DNA of 64,000 nt. Source: Shewanella algae (GTDB taxonomy: Bacteria > Pseudomonadota > Gammaproteobacteria > Enterobacterales > Shewanellaceae). The first letter of the stretch is position 1, and each line of letters begins with the position of its first letter. The notes beneath the pieces were generated by a model, which saw only the letters and a list, made by a program, of their open reading frames with translations, was not told the DNA's origin and searched no databases. Shown here piece after piece: positions 35,497-43,194 of this stretch. The translations under genes and the position numbers were made by a program. The stretch covers positions 4,059,001 to 4,123,000 of the forward strand of contig NZ_CP068230.1 in NCBI RefSeq assembly GCF_009183365.2, written 5' to 3'.

Positions 35497-36300
35497 ATGA
35501 AATTTTTCCATAAAAATTTATTTTTATTGATCGCTTTATTATTTTCCAATCCAGCTCTATCGGAAACAGTGCGTTATCAGCATACAGATATGCTGGGGTC
35601 AGTCGTTGCAGAATCGGACAGTGCCGGTAACATCACCAGTCGCAGTCATTACGAGCCGTTTGGCAAACGATTGGGGGGAGACAAGGCCGGCATAGGTTAC
35701 ACTGGCCACCTGCAGGATGAGGACTTGAACCTGACCTATATGCAGGCACGCTACTATGATCCACTGATAGGCCGCTTCTATGCCAATGATCCGATTGGAT
35801 TCAGGGATGTGCATAGCTTTAATAGGTATTCCTATGCCAATAATAATCCGTATAAGTATGTGGATCCAGACGGAAAAACAGCTATGGCCGCGTGTGCTGC
35901 TGGGCCCTTTGGCTGTGGTGTAGGGCTAGCTATTACGGGTTTAACAATATTAGCTGCAAGTGGAGATGCTGATGTAGATGAGGCGGTAAAACTCATTTCA
36001 GAAGGTTCTTTTGATACTAAAAATGTAGGGACTAATCCAACAACTGGAGAGCCAGGATGCATTAGTACTTGTAATGGTAAAACAGGAAAAGCTAAACAGA
36101 TTCGAATTTATGGGCAAGATGGCAAACCTGAAACTGATATAGATGTTGACCATCATCATGATGGTAAAAAGCCACATGCACATGACTGGAAAGAAGGACG
36201 ACGATCTCAAGGTGACGAAGTTCGTGATGTAACACCTAATGAACAGAAATTAATAGATGATTTAATAATCCCTATTGAACCGCCTGAAACATCTGAATAA
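35497..36300 (+). CDS. Separate Rhs core plus variable tip protein with its own signal peptide
   Basis: 267 residues, 15 nt after the shell gene. N-terminal Sec signal peptide (FHKNLFLLIALLFSNPALS). Then the Rhs core that normally ends a one-piece Rhs protein: VRYQHTDMLGSVVAESDSAG, SHYEPFGKRLGGDKAGIGYT, LTYMQARYYDPLIGRFYAND, HSFNRYSYANNNPYKYVDPD. From about residue 127 the tip begins: a short hydrophobic stretch (AACAAGPFGCGVGLAITGLT) and an AT-rich C-terminal domain with a His/Asp cluster (DIDVDHHHDGKKPHAHDW). That His-rich segment resembles tips of polymorphic toxins, but I cannot name the family or activity. A candidate immunity gene follows 33 nt later. Confidence 0.8.
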   Translation: MKFFHKNLFLLIALLFSNPALSETVRYQHTDMLGSVVAESDSAGNITSRSHYEPFGKRLGGDKAGIGYTGHLQDEDLNLTYMQARYYDPLIGRFYANDPIGFRDVHSFNRYSYANNNPYKYVDPDGKTAMAACAAGPFGCGVGLAITGLTILAASGDADVDEAVKLISEGSFDTKNVGTNPTTGEPGCISTCNGKTGKAKQIRIYGQDGKPETDIDVDHHHDGKKPHAHDWKEGRRSQGDEVRDVTPNEQKLIDDLIIPIEPPETSE

Positions 36301-36333
36301 GATCTAGGTTGGTAATTTTTATTGGATAAAAAT

Positions 36334-36735
36334 ATGACTGAAATAAAAATTGTACTTAATGATGCAGCTGAAGTTGTGACACCTGCACTTCATGATTTTG
36401 ATGTCAAGTCATTAAAAATAATTAAAAAAAACTTGCTTCTATTTTTAAGTGAGAGGGATAAAGAATTCGTTGTTAAGTTTGTTGAAGTCGAACAGATGGT
36501 CATGGATGGTTTTCATGAACAAAATATAATTTTAGATTTATTGCTGTTAAGCAGCACGAATTGCTCAATGGAAGAATTGATACGGTCACAGCAACATCTA
36601 GGACTCAAGTGCGATCTTAATAGTGAGATAATGCATAAATACAAAAATGGATATCTTATCTATTCGATATTATATCCTTCAGTAGGATTAGATTTACAAG
36701 TTCTATCAAAAGAAGTTCATGTATACCAGAATTAA
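36334..36735 (+). CDS. Candidate immunity protein for the Rhs tip
   Basis: 133 residues from ATG 36334, with GGA about 8 nt upstream (an in-frame TTG at 36322 is the alternative). Acidic and helical, no signal peptide, no membrane segment, Leu/Ile-rich (KIIKKNLLLFLSERDKEFVV, IILDLLLLSSTNCSMEELIR). I do not recognise a family. Its place directly after an Rhs tip, in the same direction and with the same A+T-rich composition, is the standard place for the cognate immunity gene, which is the sole basis for the functional guess. A cytoplasmic location would suit a toxin acting inside the cell. Confidence 0.55.
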   Translation: MTEIKIVLNDAAEVVTPALHDFDVKSLKIIKKNLLLFLSERDKEFVVKFVEVEQMVMDGFHEQNIILDLLLLSSTNCSMEELIRSQQHLGLKCDLNSEIMHKYKNGYLIYSILYPSVGLDLQVLSKEVHVYQN

Positions 36736-36899
36736 AGTGTACTAACGCAGACTTTATCTGACAGTTATCCATTTTTCAATCGGTGACTGTCAGTTTATAT
36801 TTGAGCTAAATTTTTCTCAGCTCAAATCGATTTCCGGAAAACGGAAAAACAGGACAGCCAGATCTTTTTTGATGTTTCGCACACCCTCGACTAAATAGC

Positions 36900-37028
36900 A
36901 GTTCCAAATAGTAGATCACGGGAAGGGAACTCAGTCCCGTTTGAGAGATCAGAGCTATCGCCAGACAAACCTAACTCTCGCACAAGAACTGAGCATGCCC
37001 ACCTTAGCACCACTTTGCCGCACTGAAA
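36900..37028 (+). repeat. 129-bp direct repeat, copy 2 (IS630 5'-end fragment)
   Basis: Matches 29665-29793 except at four positions. Here the IS630 left end stops abruptly at LCRTET and joins an AAA ATPase fragment in frame. Nothing else of the element follows, so this copy is either the product of a deletion or one end of a recombination between two elements. Confidence 0.9.
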
Positions 37029-37407
37029 CCATGTATGGATTAAAGTCACTGTTACCAAGTTATGGAGGAAGGTCATTGCATAAACAGTCTCATGGGGAGT
37101 CTTTCTTGAGTTTAGTGCTTAACAGGTTTTCAGGTAACAGCTTGTTTATTTTAGACGAACCTGAAGCTTCACTGTCACCAACTAGACAGATGACATTCAT
37201 GGCAACCATTAACCAGCTGATTCAAAAAATTCACAGTTTATCATAGCCACACATTCCCCAATTCTTCTCTCTTATCCCAATTCTACTATTTATCGAGTAT
37301 CTGAAGATGGATTTGATCTCATAAACTATGAAGAAAAAGATGCCTATCAAATAACACTAGATTTTTTAAAGAATCCTAATCGTATGTTTAGAGAATTGTT
37401 TAAATAA
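37029..37407 (+). pseudogene. C-terminal fragment of an AAA family ATPase
   Basis: Frame 1 encodes LPSYGGRSLHKQSHGESFLS (signature-like SHGES) and SLFILDEPEASLSPTRQMTF (Walker B). After a one-base shift in an A-run near 37223, the next frame gives NSQFIIATHSPILLSYPNST (H-loop-like ATHS) and YQITLDFLKNPNRMFRELFK with a stop at 37405-37407. The N-terminal half with Walker A is missing, replaced by the IS630 fragment. The single IS630-ATPase frame open from 36941 to 37246 is therefore a chance fusion. The intact parent would be a stand-alone predicted ATPase of roughly 250 residues. Confidence 0.75.
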
Positions 37408-37446
37408 GAAATAAATTTATCGATGACTTAGCTAAATGTTATTGCA

Positions 37447-37785
37447 TTACTTTGAACTAAGTCTTTCGATGTGTTGATGTAAATTTATGCCCTCATCTTT
37501 TTCACTTGGGAATGCGGTTTTGTATATTTCTCTAATCTTATTGTATTCAGATTCTCCGCCACTCATTATGTTAAAGCTCACATCTTTTTTACCTACATAA
37601 TCATGAAGTTCTAAACTATTAAATAATAGAGATTTTGTAGCGTTCAAAAGCTCTTCTTTATACTTCTCTGAAATGCTGCCATCATTCTTTATTTCAGTAA
37701 TTGCAATATGAAAAACTCTTTCTAATGGCACTGAAAGATTTGCTAATGATTCAAACAATGCACGAATATTAGTCGGATTATTCAA
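37447..37785 (-). CDS. Small AT-rich protein, unknown
   Basis: 112 residues, beginning at TTG 37785 with no ATG available before residue 70. An in-frame TAG lies four codons upstream of the TTG. Mostly helical, charged (ALFESLANLSVPLERVFHIA, EYNKIREIYKTAFPSEKDEG). No signal peptide or membrane segment and no family recognised. Composition matches the Rhs tip region and not the flanking core genome. It could be a cargo gene of the island, perhaps another orphan immunity-type protein, but nothing in the sequence proves this. Confidence 0.45.
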   Translation of the reverse strand: MNNPTNIRALFESLANLSVPLERVFHIAITEIKNDGSISEKYKEELLNATKSLLFNSLELHDYVGKKDVSFNIMSGGESEYNKIREIYKTAFPSEKDEGINLHQHIERLSSK

Positions 37786-37921
37786 GATTACTGCCTATTT
37801 GTTGTGCACTTGGGTGAGCTTAACCTAACATATATATTAAAAAAATGAAGTAATAAAAGGCAAATATAAAAGATGGAACATTCAAATCTTTCAGAAGCCC
37901 TGAAAAATCTATAAGTAGGTC

Positions 37922-38075
37922 TGTAAATTGTGGCCAGTTTTCTGCGGAACACTGGCCAATCTGTTTCAGAATCCTGGCAGCGTTGGAGCGGAATCTACAA
38001 CTGTAGATTCCGGCTTTTTTGACCAGCTTTCCGTTTTTGTTTGGCCTGCAGTGTCAAAACAATCTGGCCAGTTTC
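37922..38075. mobile_element. Remnant resembling an IS21-family terminus
   Basis: TGTAAATTGTGGCCAG at 37922 and repeated TGGCCAGTTT-like units (37931-37941, 37953-37958 as TGGCCA, 38065-38074) recall the multiple terminal repeats of IS21-family elements. No istA or istB gene adjoins. Inside it is a perfect hairpin CGGAATCTACA / TGTAGATTCCG (37989-38012) followed by CTTTTTT, which could act as a plus-strand terminator. The rest of 37786-38308 shows no gene. A minus-strand frame near 38080-38190 is short and has no family I know. Confidence 0.4.
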
Positions 38076-38308
38076 TCAATGTACTCTGTCAATCTCTCGG
38101 GCCAAGGTCTCTGACCAATGCCTCAGGCTGACCTGTTGATGGGAGGTGAGGTAACGATTCATGGTGTTGATAAGCTGCCCTTTTCCCCGAATTTAAGACC
38201 ATGACATGGAGTCATCGGATTTTGATCCTTTCAGTTAGATCCTCAAGCTATCTGTCTTAACTGATCGGCATTACCCTCATGGTGGTTTTTACTCACCGAG
38301 CAATCGGC

Positions 38309-39568
38309 TTAGGAGATACGCTCTACCGAACCACCTAGGCCCTTGAACTTATCTTCGATATGCTCATAACCCCGATCCAGATGATAGATACGGTCCACCA
38401 CTGTGGTGCCTTCGGCCATCAGTCCGGCAATCACCAAACTGGCCGACGCCCGCAGATCGGTCGCCATCACCTGAGCACCATTGAGCTGCTCAATACCGTG
38501 AATGATACAGGTATTGCCTTCCAGCTCCATATTGGCGCCCATACGATTCAACTCGGGCACATGCATAAAGCGGTTCTCAAAGATGGTTTCCGTGATAGTG
38601 CCTGTGCCTTCTGCCAGTGCATTGAGCACACAGAACTGCGCCTGCATATCGGTTGGGAAACCGGGGTAAGGCAGAGTCTTGATATTGACTGACTTGGGAC
38701 GCTTGCCCTTCATATCCAGGGCTATCCAGTCGCTGCCGGTAAGGATTTCGGCGCCGGCATCTTCCAGCTTGGCCAACACAGCCTCCAGCGATCCGGGATC
38801 GGCATCCAGACAACGGATCCGGCCACGGGTCACGGCTGCAGCCACCAGAAACGAGCCAGTCTCAATTCTGTCCGGCATCACCCGATAACGGCAACCATTG
38901 AGCTTCTCCACCCCTTGAATCCGTATGGTGGCCGTTCCGGCGCCCTCAATCTTGGCCCCCATGGCGATAAGACACTTGGCCAGGTCCACCACTTCGGGTT
39001 CGCGGGCGGCGTTTTCAATCACGGTTTCACCGTCGGCCAAGGCCGCGGCCATCAGCAGATTCTCTGTGGCACCAACACTGACCATATCCATAAAGATATG
39101 CGCGCCCTTGAGGCGACCATCGACCCGTGCCTTGATATAGCCTTCATCAACTTCTATCTTGGCGCCCATCAGCTCAAGGCCATGCAGGTGCAGGTTCACC
39201 GGCCGGGCACCTATGGCGCAGCCACCCGGCAAAGACACATCCGCCTTACCGAAACGTGCCAGCAAGGGCCCCAGGATCAGAATTGAGGCGCGCATGGTTT
39301 TCACCAGATCATAAGGGGCGCAAAACTCATTGATACCGCTGGCATCGATACGTATCTGGCCCTGCCCCAGTTCGGTGACGTCTGCGCCGAGACAGCGCAG
39401 CAGCTTACAGCTGGTGCTGACGTCCCTCAGGTTGGGCACATTGGAAACCAGAAACTCCGACTCGGCCAGCACCCCGGCCATCAGGATAGGCAGGGCAGCA
39501 TTCTTGGCGCCGGAGATCACCACGTTACCGGCAAGCGCACCGCTTGCCTGAATTTTCAGTTTATCCAC
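38309..39568 (-). CDS. murA: UDP-N-acetylglucosamine 1-carboxyvinyltransferase MurA
   Basis: 419 residues, full length. Catalyses the first committed step of peptidoglycan synthesis, transfer of enolpyruvate from PEP to UDP-GlcNAc. Motifs: N-terminal SGALAGNVVISGAKNAALPI, the catalytic-loop Cys in LPGGCAIGARPVNLHLHGL (the fosfomycin target), MRASILILGPLLARFG, and the C-terminal NRFMHVPELNRMGANMELEG and RASASLVIAGLMAEG. Last gene of the mlaFEDCB-ibaG-murA cluster, 9 nt after ibaG, the same order as in E. coli. The accessory island ends just downstream. Confidence 0.98.
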   Translation of the reverse strand: MDKLKIQASGALAGNVVISGAKNAALPILMAGVLAESEFLVSNVPNLRDVSTSCKLLRCLGADVTELGQGQIRIDASGINEFCAPYDLVKTMRASILILGPLLARFGKADVSLPGGCAIGARPVNLHLHGLELMGAKIEVDEGYIKARVDGRLKGAHIFMDMVSVGATENLLMAAALADGETVIENAAREPEVVDLAKCLIAMGAKIEGAGTATIRIQGVEKLNGCRYRVMPDRIETGSFLVAAAVTRGRIRCLDADPGSLEAVLAKLEDAGAEILTGSDWIALDMKGKRPKSVNIKTLPYPGFPTDMQAQFCVLNALAEGTGTITETIFENRFMHVPELNRMGANMELEGNTCIIHGIEQLNGAQVMATDLRASASLVIAGLMAEGTTVVDRIYHLDRGYEHIEDKFKGLGGSVERIS

Positions 39569-39577
39569 ATTGATACT

Positions 39578-39835
39578 CTAGGCTGGCATGTTGAAGATTT
39601 TTTCACGCTGCCACTGGGTAGGCGTAAAAGTCTTGATACTGAGCGCATGCATCTCACCACTGGTGATCTTGTCCATCAGGGGCGCATAGATGGCCTGCTG
39701 CTGCTTGATACGGCTCATGCCATCGAAACATTCACCCACGGCCACTATCTTGAAATGGCTGCCTTCGGCGCTGACATAGACTTCCGTCAACGAGAGTGAA
39801 TCCTTTAATATTTGTTCTATCTCTTTGGTATCCAT
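39578..39835 (-). CDS. ibaG: BolA family protein IbaG
   Basis: 85 residues from ATG 39835. BolA-fold signature: LSLTEVYVSAEGSHFKIVAV and the helix-turn VGECFDGMSRIKQQQAIYAP, followed by GEMHALSIKTFTPTQW. IbaG-type proteins bind [2Fe-2S] clusters with monothiol glutaredoxins and are linked to acid stress and envelope lipid homeostasis. The open frame extends upstream to 39886, but those residues lie within mlaB. Placed between mlaB and murA as in E. coli (yrbA). Confidence 0.93.
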   Translation of the reverse strand: MDTKEIEQILKDSLSLTEVYVSAEGSHFKIVAVGECFDGMSRIKQQQAIYAPLMDKITSGEMHALSIKTFTPTQWQREKIFNMPA

Positions 39836-39842
39836 TGGAAAC

Positions 39843-40130
39843 TTACCTAGTTTGGCCCTCTGTGGTAAAGAAGGCATCCAAATCATACAGGGCGATCAAC
39901 TTACGCACCTGTGGCGAGGGAGAAGCCAGGGTCAGCTCCCCCTTTCTGAGACTGACAAGCTCCATTAGAAACGCCATGCCGGCACTGTCCGAATATGTCA
40001 GCTCGCTGAGATCCAACCGGCGCACATCGTCCGGCAGCAGTGTCTTGCGCGTCTTCCACAAGCGGGCGACCTCTTCTTGAGTCAAACGCCCGCTCAATTT
40101 GCAGCTATCGCCCTGTGGCTCCAGCTTCAT
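39843..40130 (-). CDS. mlaB: MlaB, STAS-domain subunit of the Mla phospholipid transporter
   Basis: 95 residues, a single STAS domain: CKLSGRLTQEEVARLWKTRK, then the phosphoacceptor-like Ser region LDLSELTYSDSAGMAFLMEL and the C-terminal KLIALYDLDAFF. MlaB binds MlaF on the cytoplasmic face and stabilises the MlaFEDB complex. It overlaps mlaC by 4 nt (ATGA). Confidence 0.92.
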   Translation of the reverse strand: MKLEPQGDSCKLSGRLTQEEVARLWKTRKTLLPDDVRRLDLSELTYSDSAGMAFLMELVSLRKGELTLASPSPQVRKLIALYDLDAFFTTEGQTR

Positions 40131-40783
40131 AGCGCATCCTTGCCTTTAGGGCCATTGGGATCGACGTGAGCCTGAGTGCGCTCTTTAAGCATCTCAATCA
40201 CGGCATCTATGCCCTTTTGACGAATGAGTGTAGTGACTTCCGATTGCTTGGAGGCCAGCAGGCTGACACCTTCGGCAACCAGGTCGAAGGCCTTCCAGGT
40301 ATCGTCCTTCAAACGACGCGCCTTGAACTGCAACTTGATGGGCGGACGACCCGCTTCAATGATCTGTACATTCACCTCGACTATCTTTTCCTGGCTGAAG
40401 TCGATGGCGCGGCCAAACTCCACTTTCTGATTGGTGTACTCAGTAAAGGCCTGGGCATAGGTGGAAACCAGGTAGCCCTCAAAAGCATCAACAAAGGCAT
40501 CACGCTGCTCTTTGGTGGTTTGCTGCAGATATTGGCCCATCACCTTGTAAGCCGCGTACTTGTAATCCACATAAGGCATCAGCTCCTCTTGAACAATCAC
40601 CTTGAGGTGATCCGGATTGCTGTCGATGATGCTCTTGTCCTGATGGAAGCGATCGAATGTCTTGTCGGCAACCTGCTCCACCATGATATAAGGGTTGCTG
40701 GTATCGATATCGGCCGCCTGTGCCACAGTTGCAGACGCCAGACAGGCGACGGCCAACAGATTACGGATTATCCCTTTAAACAT
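40127..40783 (-). CDS. mlaC: MlaC, periplasmic phospholipid carrier
   Basis: 218 residues with a signal peptide (IRNLLAVACLASATVAQA). The MlaC/Ttg2D fold is recognised from IVQEELMPYVDYKYAAYKVM, GQYLQQTTKEQRDAFVDAFE and YLVSTYAQAFTEYTNQKVEF, with the later KLQFKARRLKDDTWKAFDLV and SLLASKQSEVTTLIRQKG. It shuttles phospholipid between the outer-membrane MlaA complex and the inner-membrane MlaFEDB complex, maintaining outer-leaflet asymmetry. It lies 10 nt after mlaD. Confidence 0.96.
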   Translation of the reverse strand: MFKGIIRNLLAVACLASATVAQAADIDTSNPYIMVEQVADKTFDRFHQDKSIIDSNPDHLKVIVQEELMPYVDYKYAAYKVMGQYLQQTTKEQRDAFVDAFEGYLVSTYAQAFTEYTNQKVEFGRAIDFSQEKIVEVNVQIIEAGRPPIKLQFKARRLKDDTWKAFDLVAEGVSLLASKQSEVTTLIRQKGIDAVIEMLKERTQAHVDPNGPKGKDAL

Positions 40784-40793
40784 CTCAGTGCTC

Positions 40794-41267
40794 CTAGTTG
40801 TCCTTTGAACCCATGCTATATAAAAACTGTCCGATCAGATCCTCCAGCACCAGCGCCGAACGGGTATCATCGATGCGATCGCCATCTTGCAAAATCGCGA
40901 TATCGTCATCCATAAACCCTGGTGTCAGGCCGAGGAACTGCTCACCCAGCAAGCCCGAGGTCAAGATAGCCAGGCTGCTGGTTTCGGGAAACTGGTCGTA
41001 ACGCTTGTCCATGGTCAAAGTCACCACTGGCACCATCTGCTTGGGATCCAGGGTGATCTTACTGACCCGACCGACAACCACGCCGCCAACTTTTACCGGT
41101 GAGCGTACTTTAAGGCCGCCAATATTACTGAACTTGGCCGTCAGAGTGTAAGTATTGCTAGAGGACTGCACCTCCACATTGGCCACCTTGTATACCAGCA
41201 GCAGAAAAGCTGCCAGACCCGCCAATAGGAAGAGTCCCACCATAAATTCAATTTTTCGTGTCAACAT
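40794..41267 (-). CDS. mlaD: MlaD, MCE-domain subunit
   Basis: 157 residues from ATG 41267. N-terminal membrane helix MVGLFLLAGLAAFLLLVYKV, then a single MCE domain (YTLTAKFSNIGGLKVRSPVK, VGGVVVGRVSKITLDPKQM, ILTSGLLGEQFLGLTPGFMD). MlaD forms the hexameric periplasmic ring that channels lipid. An ATG seven codons upstream (41288) is also open. The downstream one fits the family N-terminus (LTRKIEFMVGLFLLA). Confidence 0.95.
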   Translation of the reverse strand: MLTRKIEFMVGLFLLAGLAAFLLLVYKVANVEVQSSSNTYTLTAKFSNIGGLKVRSPVKVGGVVVGRVSKITLDPKQMVPVVTLTMDKRYDQFPETSSLAILTSGLLGEQFLGLTPGFMDDDIAILQDGDRIDDTRSALVLEDLIGQFLYSMGSKDN

Positions 41268-41310
41268 AGAGTCACCAGAGTTAATCATCCATTATGCGCC
41301 GGCGCCAAAA

Positions 41311-42096
41311 TCAGCGGGCAAACATCAGCGCCGTCAATAAGAAATCCAGCGCCAATACCGCCAGGCTGGACTGCACCACAGTCTGGGTGGTCGCGCGGCT
41401 AATCCCTTCCGGATTAGGCACCACCTGATAACCACGATAAAGGGCTATCCAGGTCACCACTATGGCAAAAACAAAACTTTTAATCAGGCAGTTGACTATG
41501 TCCTGCCGCCACTCCACCGCGGCCTGCAGAATCGACCAGAAGGCGCCATTGTCTATGCCTTTCCATTCGACCCCGACCAGATAACCGCCATAGATACCCA
41601 CAGTGGTAAACATCAAGGCCAACAGCGGCATGCTGATCACCCCGGCCCAGAAGCGCGGCGCAATCACCTGACGTAGCGGATCTATCGCCATCATCTCCAA
41701 ACTGGAGAGCTGCTCTGTGGATTTCATCAACCCCAGTTCAGCGGTCAGGGCCGAACCGGCGCGGCCGGCAAACAGCAGGGCTGTGACCACAGGGCCAAGC
41801 TCCCTGAGTAAACTCAACGCTACCATGGGGCCCAGGCTCTCTTCGGTGCCAAAGTCCACCAGGATGTTGTAGCCCTGCAGCGCCAGCACCATGCCGATAA
41901 ACAGTCCGGAAACCAAAATGATCACCATGGACTGCACGCCGACGACGTAAACCTGTTTTATCAGCAGTGGCAAGCCTTTGCGTGGCCGTGGCAGCTGCAT
42001 CAGGGCGCCCCAAAGCATCACCCCCGCCTTGCCAAGCCCTGTCACCAGACTCAGCGCATTGCGGCCAAGATTGGCTATCGAATCAGTCAAGCTCAC
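41311..42096 (-). CDS. mlaE: MlaE, permease of the Mla transporter
   Basis: 261 residues with five to six membrane segments. Family motifs: IKQVYVVGVQSMVIILVSGL, FIGMVLALQGYNILVDFGTE, RELGPVVTALLFAGRAGSAL, TAELGLMKSTEQLSSLEMMA, and PLRQVIAPRFWAGVISMPLL. It forms the transmembrane core with MlaF. The ATG lies within the mlaF 3' end (14-nt overlap), showing tight coupling. Confidence 0.97.
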   Translation of the reverse strand: MSLTDSIANLGRNALSLVTGLGKAGVMLWGALMQLPRPRKGLPLLIKQVYVVGVQSMVIILVSGLFIGMVLALQGYNILVDFGTEESLGPMVALSLLRELGPVVTALLFAGRAGSALTAELGLMKSTEQLSSLEMMAIDPLRQVIAPRFWAGVISMPLLALMFTTVGIYGGYLVGVEWKGIDNGAFWSILQAAVEWRQDIVNCLIKSFVFAIVVTWIALYRGYQVVPNPEGISRATTQTVVQSSLAVLALDFLLTALMFAR

Positions 42097-42910
42097 CGAG
42101 CAACTCCTTCTGATAATCCTGCGCCGGATAGTGGAAAGGCACGGGGCCGTCCGGCATACCGTCGATAAACTGCCTTAGCTGTGGATTGTCGGCCTGCTTG
42201 AGCTCGGCCGGTGTACCTTGGGCTATGATGCGCTTATCGGCGATCACATACACATAGTCGGCAATACTCAGCACTTCACTGACATCGTGGGAAACCACCA
42301 CAGAGGTGAGGCTCAAAGCATCGGACAACTCTTTAATCAGCTTCACCAGCACCCCCATGGAGATGGGATCCTGACCGGCAAAGGGCTCGTCATACAGCAC
42401 CATTTCCGGCTCGAGTGCTATGGCGCGGGCCAAGGCTGCCCGGCGCTGCATTCCGCCGGAAAGTTCGCTTGGCATCAACTGCGCCGCGCCGCGAAGTCCT
42501 ACAGCTTCAAGCTTCATTAACACTATGCGGCGGATAATAGCTTCCGGCAGCCCTGAGTGCTCCCTGAGTGCAAAGGCCACGTTATCGAACACATTCATGT
42601 CGGTGAACAGGGCGCCGCTCTGGAACAACATGCTCATCCGCTTACGAGCTTCAAACAGCTCGTGGCGGCTCAGCTTATGAATGTCCTGACCATCGAACAG
42701 CACCTGGCCGTGATCCGGAGTCAACTGCCCACCAATGAGCTTCAGCAGCGTGGTCTTGCCTATGCCGCTGGGCCCCATGATGGCAGTAACTTTACCCCTG
42801 GGAATCGTGAGGCTTATCTGCTCATAAATCACCCTCGAGCCACGACTGAAGCCGAGATTGTTGACCTCGACCAGGGGAGAAGGATTTTGCTGCTTGTTGG
42901 ATTCCGGCAT
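42083..42910 (-). CDS. mlaF: MlaF, ATPase of the Mla transporter
   Basis: About 275 residues from ATG 42910. Walker A GPSGIGKTTLL, Q-loop SMLFQSGALFTDMNVFDNVA, signature ELSGGMQRRAALARAI, Walker B MVLYDEPFAGQDPIS, and H-loop VVVSHDVSEVLSIADY. The SGALFTDMNVFDNVAFALRE stretch is characteristic of MlaF. First gene of the mla operon. The frame is open further upstream to 42970, but the extra residues do not resemble the family. A divergent promoter region of about 280 nt separates it from yrbG. Confidence 0.97.
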   Translation of the reverse strand: MPESNKQQNPSPLVEVNNLGFSRGSRVIYEQISLTIPRGKVTAIMGPSGIGKTTLLKLIGGQLTPDHGQVLFDGQDIHKLSRHELFEARKRMSMLFQSGALFTDMNVFDNVAFALREHSGLPEAIIRRIVLMKLEAVGLRGAAQLMPSELSGGMQRRAALARAIALEPEMVLYDEPFAGQDPISMGVLVKLIKELSDALSLTSVVVSHDVSEVLSIADYVYVIADKRIIAQGTPAELKQADNPQLRQFIDGMPDGPVPFHYPAQDYQKELLGELD

Positions 42911-43194
42911 CAAAATGAAATGGAGACCTTGTCTAGTGGAATTCAAGTTACGGCGCAGCTGTAGCACCATGGCACATAAGGCCCGCCGTTATAAGGCTTG
43001 ATACTGCCGCAGGCTTACTGAATTGACGCTGAATGGCGCCCGGTAACCCGTATGGCCAAGCCAAAGATAAGCGATAAATTGTACGCAATTGAGGATAAGC
43101 GCACAACTGAATCAATAGTATCGCGCCGTGATACTTTCAATTTGTAGCAAATACGGCGAAAATGCACGCCAGAATCCGTAGCTTTGTTTACTGC

